Shown piece by piece: positions 34,656-43,522 of a DNA stretch of 64,000 nucleotides (the stretch's first letter is position 1; every line of letters starts with the position of its first letter). Position numbers and translations under genes: made by a program. The DNA comes from Porticoccus sp964608185 (GTDB taxonomy: Bacteria; Pseudomonadota; Gammaproteobacteria; Pseudomonadales; Porticoccaceae). The DNA lies in assembly GCA_964608185.1 (NCBI GenBank), contig CAZSMR010000001.1:1-64000 (forward strand), read 5' to 3'. A model generated the notes under the pieces. The model did no database searches. It saw nothing but the letters and a program-made list of their open reading frames with translations, and was not told the DNA's origin.

Positions 34656-37001
34656 TTATTCCTCAGTCATGATGACGGGCTTACAGTCCGGCATTTCGCT
34701 GATGTCCATAGTTTTAGTAGAACCATATGTTGGGATGCCCAACGAGGACTCTAACAAGTTATAATCTGCAGGTAAGTCCCAGAATGTTTTAAACTCATTT
34801 AGGAACGGCTCTGACAGAGCAAAACTTGAAGCATACATCTGCTTAACTTGTGGAGAAGCTATATTGTCAACGATATTTTGACGTTCAGTTTTCATCCACT
34901 CTTTGACAGGAACACTACGCTTAATGCGGTCTTTCTTGATTTGCTCTTGAGCCGCAGTAGTCTTAGCTGAATCAACAGTGTAAACACCCTCATGATCTTG
35001 AGTGTATACAACGCCATAAATTTTCTTGGCGTATTCAGGAAGAATGTAGTTCTCATTAAGATCTTCTTCGATACTTTGTGCGCCACTATGTAAACGATCC
35101 AAAGGATCACCAAATCCTGGACCACCACGTAGGTAGTTCAAGTACAGATCACCATTATCAAACATAGCTTCTGTAGTGATACATTGTTTGTCACGCTTAA
35201 CTTCGGCGTCTGGTCCAAGAAGTGTTTCCCATACACGATCATCTGGGTTCAAATCTTCACCTAAAGGAATTTCCTTACCAGTCATGATACGTCCATCTTC
35301 TCCTAGAAGACCAGTGTTGTGGGCTTCGAAACGGTAACCAGTTGCTGAAGGATATCCACCCATCAAACCCCAGTCACTGTTCATGTAACCATTACCCATG
35401 AAGAACATAGTCCAATCACAAGAACCGTGAACCATACGTAAAGTTTCAAACCCGTTACCACCACGCCACTTACCATAGCCGCCTGAGTTGGTTTTTTGAG
35501 TACGACCCAAGTATAAAAGAGGCTCTGCTAGTTCCCAGATCTCTATATCACCCATATCGCCTTCAGGGTTCCAGATAGCAGCAGCGTTGTTAAGTCCGTC
35601 TTTCATCGCACATGCGCCTGTACCACAAGCAGCAGTCTCAAAACTGTTAACAGCGTGAATTTCGCCATCTTGGTTAATACCGCCACCTTGTAACCAGTTA
35701 CAAGGGTTAGAGTTCCCAGAGTTAACTTCTTCTAGGTATCCACGACCAAAGTATGTACGACTAATTCCGCGCCACAAAGAGCTCCAAGAAGAAACCAAGA
35801 AGTGCCATGCATCAGCGTGAGCTGTGCGACGATCATCAGGGTTAGTCCAAGTACCTTTTGGTAGACGGAATTGAGTTGCATAACGACAACCATCGTTAAT
35901 ACGCTCTGTAGGTACAAGACTTTGAGTCATCATTACCCAAATACCAGAAGTAAACGCTGTGGGGTTTGCATTATATGTATGCCATCCCCAACGACTACAA
36001 CCTTCAAAGTCTAAACGCCAAGTAGCATCCTTTTTAACTGTAATAAGGCATGGTGCGTGCATGATTGAATCAAGCTTAGCGAATGGAGATGGTACCGCTA
36101 CATCTGGATGAGTGTAAGGTACATCAACAAATGCGACAGTTCTAACTTCTCCTGGAATACACATAGCCTTGATACGGCTAGTTAGTCCACGACGACCATC
36201 CTCAATAACTTCCATTGCGAAAACATCCCAGGCTTCAACACCTTCGTCTGCGATAGTTTCTTGAACCATTTCACGAATCATTTGCGTACCAGCAATACGT
36301 GTTTTCTCATCAAGAATCCAGTATTTAACAGTACGGACGTTACGTTGACTTTCATGCAACCAGTCACGTAGTGGAGTGTCATTAACACCTGTCTTACGAC
36401 AAGTAATCTGCAAACCATCACCGAAACGTTGGATTTGTCCGTTAGACATAGATCCTGGTCCAACTGCACCAGTATCAATAACGTGCGTAACACCACCTAC
36501 CCATGCACACAAGTACCCTTCAAAGAATACGGGTATGATAGTTGCGATATCGCAAGGATGAACATTACCAGTTTGGCAATCGTTGTTGGTAAACATGTCA
36601 CCATCATTGATACCAGGGTTAATTTCCCAATTGTTTTGGATCATGTACTTGATTGCTGCACCCATAGTACCAACATGAATGATGATACCAGTAGATGTAG
36701 CAATACAGTCACCAGCTACGTTGTAGAGTGTGAAACACAGCTCACCTTCTTGCTCAACGATTGGCGATGCTGCAATTTTCTTAGCAACTTCACGAGAGTT
36801 AACCAATCCTGCACGAACTTTAGAAAAAATTCGTTCGTATGCGATTGGATCACTTTCTTTCAAAGTTAAAGTCTTAATACCGTCATAGTGTCCAGTTTCT
36901 GACGCACGCGCCAAGATACCATTACGGTTCTCATCTAATGACAAGCCGTTTCTCAACAATTTGCCTAGTTCTGCCCCTTTAAGGGTTTCTAATATAGTCA
37001 T
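34656..37001 (-). CDS. acxB: acetone carboxylase alpha subunit (HyuB-type)
   Basis: The alpha subunit is where acetone is thought to be carboxylated at a manganese site. The start at 37001 is chosen because GAGGAAA lies 5 nt upstream and gives MTILETLKGAELG and 781 residues, close to the Xanthobacter subunit. A longer frame starting inside acxA is rejected. The hydantoinase B fold shows GDMFTNNDCQTGNVHPCD with H148/D151 and VTHVID with H173/D176 as candidate metal ligands. Known subunits use His/Asp here, but exact equivalence needs an alignment. Confidence 0.94.
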   Translation of the reverse strand: MTILETLKGAELGKLLRNGLSLDENRNGILARASETGHYDGIKTLTLKESDPIAYERIFSKVRAGLVNSREVAKKIAASPIVEQEGELCFTLYNVAGDCIATSTGIIIHVGTMGAAIKYMIQNNWEINPGINDGDMFTNNDCQTGNVHPCDIATIIPVFFEGYLCAWVGGVTHVIDTGAVGPGSMSNGQIQRFGDGLQITCRKTGVNDTPLRDWLHESQRNVRTVKYWILDEKTRIAGTQMIREMVQETIADEGVEAWDVFAMEVIEDGRRGLTSRIKAMCIPGEVRTVAFVDVPYTHPDVAVPSPFAKLDSIMHAPCLITVKKDATWRLDFEGCSRWGWHTYNANPTAFTSGIWVMMTQSLVPTERINDGCRYATQFRLPKGTWTNPDDRRTAHADAWHFLVSSWSSLWRGISRTYFGRGYLEEVNSGNSNPCNWLQGGGINQDGEIHAVNSFETAACGTGACAMKDGLNNAAAIWNPEGDMGDIEIWELAEPLLYLGRTQKTNSGGYGKWRGGNGFETLRMVHGSCDWTMFFMGNGYMNSDWGLMGGYPSATGYRFEAHNTGLLGEDGRIMTGKEIPLGEDLNPDDRVWETLLGPDAEVKRDKQCITTEAMFDNGDLYLNYLRGGPGFGDPLDRLHSGAQSIEEDLNENYILPEYAKKIYGVVYTQDHEGVYTVDSAKTTAAQEQIKKDRIKRSVPVKEWMKTERQNIVDNIASPQVKQMYASSFALSEPFLNEFKTFWDLPADYNLLESSLGIPTYGSTKTMDISEMPDCKPVIMTEE

Positions 37002-37026
37002 AAGATTTCCTCTATTATCTATTGAT

Positions 37027-39207
37027 CTAAATCGCGTCGACGGTATTGAAAGCAACACTTTCTATATCTGTCTCAATCAAATGGAAGAGACGATGCTTAT
37101 CAAGGAACGTTGCGAAGCCAGTTGGAACTACGAAAGTGGTCGCGTCTGATTCAATCACCGCTGGACCATTAACCCTATTACCAGGCATCAAGCTTTCCAT
37201 ATGATAAAGATCTGCTTCAACCCATTTACGTTGGTCATAGAATTTCCTAGAACCAGTTTTAGAACCAGCTGCTGGAGTTTCACCTTGCACCTTCTCATTA
37301 GGAACAGCAGGCTTACTAGTTTCTACTGAACCACGAAGAATTGCACCTGTAATCCCAAATCCTAGCTCAGGAGAACGAGCAGCATCAGCATATACGCGAG
37401 CGTATTCTGCATCAAAAGCCGCCACTAGTGCTGGCCAATCTTTTTTGCCATTTAGTTTTGGTAAAGGTGAATCGATTTCTAAGTCATTCAACTGTCCTAG
37501 ATACTGCATGCTGTATCCTGGCGTGAAAGTAATGTCTTTCTCAGAAAAACCATTAATTTCGAACTCTTCCAATACCTTAACTTTCAAAGTATCCCAAGCT
37601 GTTTGTAGCTGATTAACAGATGTTTCTAAATCGTCATCTGTAGACTCCTCAGTAATACCAACGTTAACACTCATATCATAGCGATATTCGAAGTCCGCTG
37701 AAGCACAACCAAACGCTGAGAATCCAGCAGCCCATGCAGGAACGATAGTTTCTTTGAAACCTAAACCTTTAGTGTAACCATATGCATGAACTGGACCACC
37801 GCCACCGTATGAGAAGCATACAAAGTCACGCGGGCTATAACCCTTACCAGAAATCATTGCACGTAAATGTTGACGCAAAGAAAGGTCAAGCAACTCAATC
37901 ACACCTGCTGCAGCGTCTTCTAAAGAAAGACCCATAGGAGTAGCGATTTGATCTTGTACGCATTTTCTTCCACGCTCCACATCAAGTTTCAAAATTCCAC
38001 CAAGGAAGTTATCTGGGTTCAAGTAGCCAAGAATAATGTGGCAATCAGTTACTGAAACAGTATCCAAACCACCTTCTGGCCAGCAAGTACCAACACGATA
38101 ACCTGCACTATCTGGACCTAATTTAAGAGAATTTGAATAAGGATCAATACGTACGAAACTACCCGCACCCGCACCGATACTATCCATTGCAACCATTGGC
38201 AGTGAAAGAACTAGACGAGCCATATCACTATCCTTATGGATAGAATAGTTACCGCCAGTAATTAGGGCCATATCAAAGCTGGTTCCACCAATATCTGAAC
38301 AAGCAATGTTTTCGTACCCAAGTTGTTCACCTAGATATTTAGCACCAATAACTCCACCAATTGGACCAGATACTAATGAACGAGCGAGTTCTTTTGCTTT
38401 CCATGAAATAGTACCACCATGGGTAGCCATTACACGTACGTCACATTTTGCACCTTTATCTCTCATCTTGTCGCTTAGTGCGCCAAGAATCTTACGAGAA
38501 GGCTCAGCAGCATATGCTTCTAAAATAGTTGTATTTGTACGATGACTCTCCTTACGTGCAGGATAGTAGTCACAAGAAGCAAAAACAGGGATCTTAGAGC
38601 CCTTATCTTTAATTACTTTTAAGACTGCGTCTCGAACAGCATGCTCATGAACTGGGTTCAAGTAAGAGCTAATTAAACTAATAGCAATCGCTTTAACGCC
38701 TTGATCAACAAGCTCTCCAGCAGCCTTAATAGCATCTTCTATACGAATAGGTATTACTACGGCACCTTTACAGTCGATTCGCTCAGTCACACCACGAGTA
38801 TCGTGTATGTGTACCAATGACTCATCATATTTATGACTGTTTAAGTGGAGTCGATCTTCAAATGCATAACCTAAGTAGCATTGAATTGCGCGACCCATTC
38901 TGTGGAAGTCCTCAAAACCTTTACTTGTTATTAAGCCAGTTCGAAGGCCTTTTCTTCCCACAACGCGGTTAAGCATGGCGGTTCCAGAAAATACACAAGT
39001 TACCATTTCAGGGTATGTTTCTTCAACTGTTCTTCCCCAGTGGACCAGAGCATCAACACTAGAATTTAGTACTGCTGTTGCTTCATCTGCATCACTTTGT
39101 GCTTTACCGACAACAAAAGAGCCGTCTGCGCGCACAAAGAACGTATCTGTCATAGTTCCGCCTGCATCGATCCCTAGGACCTCGACGGGATTAGTTAAAT
39201 CATTCAA
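37027..39207 (-). CDS. acxA: acetone carboxylase beta subunit (HyuA-type ATPase)
   Basis: The beta subunit binds ATP and activates acetone and bicarbonate by phosphoryl transfer, so the enzyme forms acetoacetate with ATP going to AMP and two phosphates. The 726-residue protein is a hydantoinase A/oxoprolinase-type ATPase. Its phosphate-binding LGIDAGGTMTDTFFV lies at residues 11–25, a second acidic motif is CSDIGGTSFDMALI near residue 305, and SYGGGGPVHAYG lies near residue 468. GAGGA precedes the ATG. The gap to acxB is 25 nt. No activator gene of the AcxR type is adjacent. Confidence 0.94.
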   Translation of the reverse strand: MNDLTNPVEVLGIDAGGTMTDTFFVRADGSFVVGKAQSDADEATAVLNSSVDALVHWGRTVEETYPEMVTCVFSGTAMLNRVVGRKGLRTGLITSKGFEDFHRMGRAIQCYLGYAFEDRLHLNSHKYDESLVHIHDTRGVTERIDCKGAVVIPIRIEDAIKAAGELVDQGVKAIAISLISSYLNPVHEHAVRDAVLKVIKDKGSKIPVFASCDYYPARKESHRTNTTILEAYAAEPSRKILGALSDKMRDKGAKCDVRVMATHGGTISWKAKELARSLVSGPIGGVIGAKYLGEQLGYENIACSDIGGTSFDMALITGGNYSIHKDSDMARLVLSLPMVAMDSIGAGAGSFVRIDPYSNSLKLGPDSAGYRVGTCWPEGGLDTVSVTDCHIILGYLNPDNFLGGILKLDVERGRKCVQDQIATPMGLSLEDAAAGVIELLDLSLRQHLRAMISGKGYSPRDFVCFSYGGGGPVHAYGYTKGLGFKETIVPAWAAGFSAFGCASADFEYRYDMSVNVGITEESTDDDLETSVNQLQTAWDTLKVKVLEEFEINGFSEKDITFTPGYSMQYLGQLNDLEIDSPLPKLNGKKDWPALVAAFDAEYARVYADAARSPELGFGITGAILRGSVETSKPAVPNEKVQGETPAAGSKTGSRKFYDQRKWVEADLYHMESLMPGNRVNGPAVIESDATTFVVPTGFATFLDKHRLFHLIETDIESVAFNTVDAI

Positions 39208-39778
39208 GTTTATATCCTCTTATTTAATGAGTTTCTAACTTCATATTCTTTGCTTTAAATATTTTTTTAGCGCCGCGTATCGATCTCTATCGATTTTAAC
39301 AAATACATAAATCACGCTAGAAAAACAAAAAATACCCTCAGATACTACCTCTTACGTTTTTATCTCAACTTTAAAATAATTATATTTATCATTGATTTAA
39401 AAATATAACCGATGAAAATATCTTACTTATTATCTGATTATGCCACATGCACAATCGGTGATCCAAAATTTCATCGGGATAGAATTAAAGCATGAGAAAT
39501 TACATGTGTCCAATAAATTAGCTCACCAAACTATTGATTTTCTACTCTATTAATGATAATGATTATCATTTACGTTGTTGAAGCGTCCTAAGTCGTTAAT
39601 TTTAAAATTTTTTTTTAAAAACTAAAAATTTCATGTAGATATACGAATAATAGCGAAAAAATTATAATTAATATTTTTTCACTGGGTTAATCTGACTCGA
39701 TTGTCTCACGCTTGTAGTATATTATTTGCAACCTCATACCCGACTTGCAACTAGCAGCTCCACAAAAGGAAAATTAAG
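39208..39778. other. 571-bp acxA–gshA intergenic region
   Basis: This divergent region has no supportable gene. Contents I can see are an ATCGAT-CTCT-ATCGAT repeat (39279–39294) about 70 bp before acxA, a Fur-box match (39555–39573), and several A/T runs. I found no convincing sigma54 -24/-12 element for acxA and no clear sigma70 promoter for either gene. Confidence 0.8.
39555..39573. promoter_or_regulatory. predicted Fur box
   Basis: GATAATGATTATCATTTAC matches the 19-bp consensus GATAATGATAATCATTATC at 16 positions and contains the palindrome AATGATTATCATT. It is 205 bp upstream of gshA and 347 bp upstream of acxA. Which gene it controls, if any, is not evident. Confidence 0.6.
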
Positions 39779-41140
39779 TTGCCTTTATCAAAAAATCGCC
39801 TAGATTTACTCACGGACAATGCTTCTTCAAAGGTACTTTTGGATATAACACGAGGCATCGAAAAGGAAAGTCTACGAGTCACTAAAGCAGGGGAAATAGC
39901 AAAAACACCACATTCTCATCTACTAGGAGCCGCCCTCACTCATCCTCAAATAACAACTGATTTCTCAGAAGCTTTGCTTGAATTCATCACACCGCCTTCA
40001 ACCGATGCTAACGAAGTACTAAAAATACTTGAGGATGCACACTGCTTCACCTACAAAAATATTGACGATGAAGTACTTTGGACAAGTAGCATGCCATGTC
40101 AATTGAGCGGAGAAAGTAGCATACCTGTAGGAGTGTATGGTTCATCAAATATTGGAGAAATGAAACATACATATAGATTGGGGCTAGGTCATCGCTATGG
40201 CAAGTTAATGCAAACTATAGCCGGAATTCACTATAATTTTTCGGTTCCAGATGATCTGATGGAAATGTTCAGAAGTAATGAAAACTCGAAGGTATCTTTT
40301 GAGGTTTTTAAAACTGATAATTATTTTTCCTTGATACGCAATTTTCGTCGCAATTACTGGTTACTATTATATTTATTTGGTGCATCTCCTGCTATCTGTC
40401 GTAGCTTTGCAAAAAATAGAGGCCATCGGCTTATTGAGTTTGGTGAAGATGAGCACAGCCTGCATCTGCCTTACGCTACATCTTTAAGGATGAGTGATCT
40501 AGGCTACCAAAGTAAAGAGCAAGATAATTTGATGATTTGTTATAATAGTTTAAATAGCTATGTTAAAACACTGAGAGAGGTGCTGGTTAAACCTAACCCA
40601 AGCTATGAGCTCATCGGACTCAAAGATGCACTTGGAAAATACAAACAACTTAATGTAAACGTACTACAAATTGAAAATGAATTTTATAGCCCAATAAGAC
40701 CAAAGCGATCTGCCGATCCCGGGGAAACTCCTTTACAAGCTTTATCTAAAAAAGGTGTTGAGTATATTGAGGTGCGCTGTCTTGATCTCAACCCTTTTTT
40801 GCCGCTTGGGATTGATCGCGAGCAAATTGATTTTATGGATGTTTTTTTGATGACCTGCTTGCTATCCAAAAGTGCACCGACAGATCAAGAGGAACATTAT
40901 CGTATATTAAAAAATCAAAAAATTATGGTGTATCAAGGCAGAAGTCCAAATTTGATGCTTCATGACAAATATAAAAGTAGAACTTTCAGAGACTGGGGTC
41001 ACTCTATCTTTGAAAAAATGTATCCAGTGGCTGCACTTTTTGATCAACAAAAGCAAACGAGCAGATACTCTGGGGCTCTAAAAAAACTAGAGAGGTTAAT
41101 TGATCGTCCATCTCTAACGCCTTCAGCCAAGATATTGGAT
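39779..41140 (+). CDS. gshA: glutamate–cysteine ligase, truncated at an assembly gap
   Basis: GshA joins glutamate and cysteine in the first step of glutathione synthesis. The N-terminal 454 codons are present. Motifs include RGIEKESLRV, the SEALLEFITPP acidic block, GVYGSSNIGEMKHTYR, and YIEVRCLDLNPFLPLG. E. coli GshA has 518 residues, so about 65 are missing into the gap. The start codon is TTG with AAAGGA 8 nt upstream; E. coli gshA also starts with TTG. The open frame that continues beyond the Ns is an artefact. Confidence 0.93.
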
Positions 41141-41240
41141 NNNNNNNNNNNNNNNNNNNNNNNNNNNNNNNNNNNNNNNNNNNNNNNNNNNNNNNNNNNN
41201 NNNNNNNNNNNNNNNNNNNNNNNNNNNNNNNNNNNNNNNN
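41141..41240. other. assembly gap of 100 N
   Basis: Exactly 100 Ns is a conventional placeholder for a gap of unknown length. The missing part of gshA alone should need about 195 nt, so the real gap is larger than drawn. Confidence 0.97.
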
Positions 41241-41245
41241 TAGTT

Positions 41246-41719
41246 CTATTCACCTGTTTTATAAAGGTATGCGCTAGATCGATTAGTAAGATAGAGTTTA
41301 AACCGCCTATCCAAATAATATACAACTCTTCGCATATTTTGTTTTCCTATCAACTCATAAGCAGTATTGTCTGGTTTGCCACAAACATAGAGATTATCAA
41401 CAAAATAATCTGTCGTTACGCCTTTAAACAACTTATATGTCTTCCATAAATTAAATATGTTTAACTTAACCAGTTCACTATCTACCTTTAGACACCACTT
41501 AAGTTTCCCTAGTTTTTTATCCATGCCTTTATAGATAAGCTTCCCTTGTGTAAATTTTTTATCCTTAATGCCCATCGATCTGGTACTTCTATTTGATGCC
41601 CCTGAAAGACCAGTTGGGCTACCTCCTGGCATCAGGCTCGCATGAAGTCCGGAAGATGTGACAAAAGTAGGAACGGTAAAAAAAACAAGCAAAAACGCAA
41701 TGCAAAAAATTCTAACCAT
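41246..41719 (-). CDS. hypothetical exported protein
   Basis: I do not recognise this 157-residue protein. The start at 41719 has GGAG 7 nt upstream. Residues 1–21 are a clear signal peptide (MVRIFCIAFLLVFFTVPTF), followed by a flexible Gly/Ser-rich stretch to about residue 50 and a basic folded part. The mature region has only two cysteines, in KLKWCLKVD and LYVCGKPD, so a single disulfide is possible. dsbB lies 236 bp away, divergent. No membrane anchor or lipobox is seen. It converges on the truncated gshA. Confidence 0.7.
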   Translation of the reverse strand: MVRIFCIAFLLVFFTVPTFVTSSGLHASLMPGGSPTGLSGASNRSTRSMGIKDKKFTQGKLIYKGMDKKLGKLKWCLKVDSELVKLNIFNLWKTYKLFKGVTTDYFVDNLYVCGKPDNTAYELIGKQNMRRVVYYLDRRFKLYLTNRSSAYLYKTGE

Positions 41720-41954
41720 CACCACACTCCTGTTTTACCGTCAATATTAAAGTGCTCTAGATGTACCGCTAGAATACTCTCTATAGTTTCTTGCATTTTA
41801 CACACTCTGACGTTGTAATCCACTAGCCACAATTGAACTTACTTTCAAATGAGCTTTTATTATGATGAAAGGGTTTGTAAAGTTGGGCCCAGATTAGTAG
41901 AGTTGGGTAAAAGCTGCCTATAAACGGCGTAAGCTTCTATTACAAGGATAAAAA

Positions 41955-42431
41955 ATGATACAAAACAGAAAGATAAGTTGTTTAACTTTTATATTTTGTG
42001 TAGCTCTTATTGCAGTTTCTCTTTATATGCAATTTATTATGGAATTGCGTCCTTGCTACCTTTGTGTGACACAAAGATTTTTTATAATTGTTATTGGATT
42101 CTTCTCTTTCTTAGCGTTTATTCATAATACTGGCTACAAAATATATGGGGCACTAACAACCGGAAGTGCACTAATTGGTGGCTATTTTGCTTCTAAACAA
42201 TTATGGCTTCAGAGTCTTCCTGCTGATGAAATTCCGTCCTGTGGCCCGCCAGTGGAATACTTGTTTAATGCATTTAATTTGAGCGAAGCTCTAAAAATGC
42301 TAGTGCAAGGAGATGGAAACTGCTCTACGGTTCAATGGATTTTTCTTGGCTTAAGCATCCCTGGGTGGACTTTGGTCAGCTTCATAGCTTTTGCTATTCT
42401 GGGTGTATCACAAATAATTCGAAAAAACTGA
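41955..42431 (+). CDS. dsbB: disulfide bond formation protein B
   Basis: DsbB is an inner-membrane quinone reductase that reoxidises DsbA. The 158-residue protein has four membrane segments. The first active Cys pair is in LRPCYLCVTQR near residue 33, and the second pair is split between IPSCGPPVEYL and GDGNCSTVQW, as in the family. dsbA is not in the window. The stop is 2 nt before the lrgA ATG, suggesting co-transcription with lrgAB. Confidence 0.95.
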   Translation: MIQNRKISCLTFIFCVALIAVSLYMQFIMELRPCYLCVTQRFFIIVIGFFSFLAFIHNTGYKIYGALTTGSALIGGYFASKQLWLQSLPADEIPSCGPPVEYLFNAFNLSEALKMLVQGDGNCSTVQWIFLGLSIPGWTLVSFIAFAILGVSQIIRKN

Positions 42432-42433
42432 GT

Positions 42434-42799
42434 ATGCTAAAAGGGATTCTTGCGTTATTAATTTTTCAAGGTATTGGTGAATCTATTGTCTATTTGGGAG
42501 GCCTACCAATACCTGGTCCAGTTATTGGCATGGTGCTACTTTTTCTCACCTTGCAAGTTAGGGGAAAAAAGACTCCAGAATTTCTTAAGGTACCCTCGAG
42601 TATAATCATTAATTATCTTTATTTGTTACTGATCCCAACCTGTGTTGGATGTTTTTTTTTAGTGCAAAATCACTTCAGTCAATGGATTTATATAGTAGCT
42701 AGTATTTTTATTTCTACAATTGCAACAATAGCTCTCGGAGGTTTATTAATGAAATATACTCTCACGAGATATGAACTGAAATCTCGGATAAAAAAATAG
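42434..42799 (+). CDS. lrgA: CidA/LrgA family holin-like protein
   Basis: LrgA-type proteins are small membrane proteins that resemble holins and are linked to murein hydrolase control or metabolite export. The chosen start at 42434 gives 121 residues and four membrane segments. The family motif LPIPGPVIGMVLLF lies near residue 24. A longer in-frame ORF from 42335 is rejected because it lies inside dsbB. lrgB follows after 2 nt. Confidence 0.92.
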   Translation: MLKGILALLIFQGIGESIVYLGGLPIPGPVIGMVLLFLTLQVRGKKTPEFLKVPSSIIINYLYLLLIPTCVGCFFLVQNHFSQWIYIVASIFISTIATIALGGLLMKYTLTRYELKSRIKK

Positions 42800-42801
42800 C
42801 T

Positions 42802-43503
42802 ATGGAAATGTTAAAGTTATTTATTCTTCTGATTTCAACTCCTCTAGCTTTTGGTCTTGTTACTTGGTTGTCTAGAACATATCACAAGAATTCTTTATGT
42901 CATATCATGTCACATCCTTTAATTTTGAGTACACTTTTAATATCCGGCTCTCTTATTTTTCTAGATATCGATTATCAGCAGTATAGATTTGCCAATAAAC
43001 CTTTTTTCTTTTTACTTGATACGGCAATCATCGCCTTAGCTATTCCGCTTTATCAGCAATTTTTTAACTTCAAACAGATCTCTAAACCGTTACTTATAAC
43101 TTTAATATTTAGCGCCTTCTTTGCTAGCATCAGTGCGTTAGGATTTTTATTCATATTAGGGTCGGAAACAAATAACCTTATATCCCTTGCACCTAAATCG
43201 GTTACAACTCCAATTGCACTTAGTATTGCTGAAAAAATTGGAGGGGACCCCAGCATGACTACTGGAGTAGTTGTGTTGACTGGGATGATAGGTGCGCTCT
43301 TCGGACCTATTATATTTAAAAAATTAAATATTTTTGACGATCGAGTCAAAGGATTCATACTTGGGATTTCTGCACATGGCATAGGCACCGCGAAAGCATT
43401 TAAGATTAGTCAAAAATGCGGTGCATTCGCTACACTGGGTCTTGGCTTAACGGGTGTTTTAACCGCTTTAATTTTGCCATACATTGTTATGTTTATATTT
43501 TAG
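42802..43503 (+). CDS. lrgB: LrgB family membrane protein
   Basis: LrgB is the obligate partner of LrgA in a two-gene membrane system. The 233-residue protein has six or more membrane segments. Family signatures are SLAPKSVTTPIALSIAEKIG near residue 130, VVLTGMIGALFGP, and GISAHGIGTAKAF near residue 192. Some relatives have been implicated in glycolate or pyruvate transport, so the exact role here is open. It is convergent with the FKBP gene. Confidence 0.93.
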   Translation: MEMLKLFILLISTPLAFGLVTWLSRTYHKNSLCHIMSHPLILSTLLISGSLIFLDIDYQQYRFANKPFFFLLDTAIIALAIPLYQQFFNFKQISKPLLITLIFSAFFASISALGFLFILGSETNNLISLAPKSVTTPIALSIAEKIGGDPSMTTGVVVLTGMIGALFGPIIFKKLNIFDDRVKGFILGISAHGIGTAKAFKISQKCGAFATLGLGLTGVLTALILPYIVMFIF

Positions 43504-43522
43504 TAATAAATAAACAATCTTT

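Noticed and set aside
36429..36869. 146-codon plus-strand ORF antisense to acxB
   Set aside because: It lies wholly inside a conserved gene on the other strand, has no ribosome-binding site and resembles no protein family; it is a codon-bias shadow.
34073..39207. Hydantoinase or 5-oxoprolinase instead of acetone carboxylase
   Set aside because: The presence of the dedicated gamma subunit with two cysteine pairs and the near-exact subunit lengths favour acetone carboxylase.
39208..39778. Sigma54 promoter for acxABC, as in other acetone carboxylase operons
   Set aside because: I searched for TGGCAC-N5-TTGC-like elements on the minus strand and found only a lone TGGCA without a proper -12 partner.
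41141..41449. Apparent 556-residue gshA frame continuing through the Ns
   Set aside because: The Ns hide stop codons and frame. The sequence after the gap reads well only on the minus strand, as a signal-peptide protein, and has no GshA similarity.
42335..42433. N-terminal extension of LrgA
   Set aside because: The extra codons lie within the 3' end of dsbB in another frame, and the LrgA family begins at the ATG at 42434.
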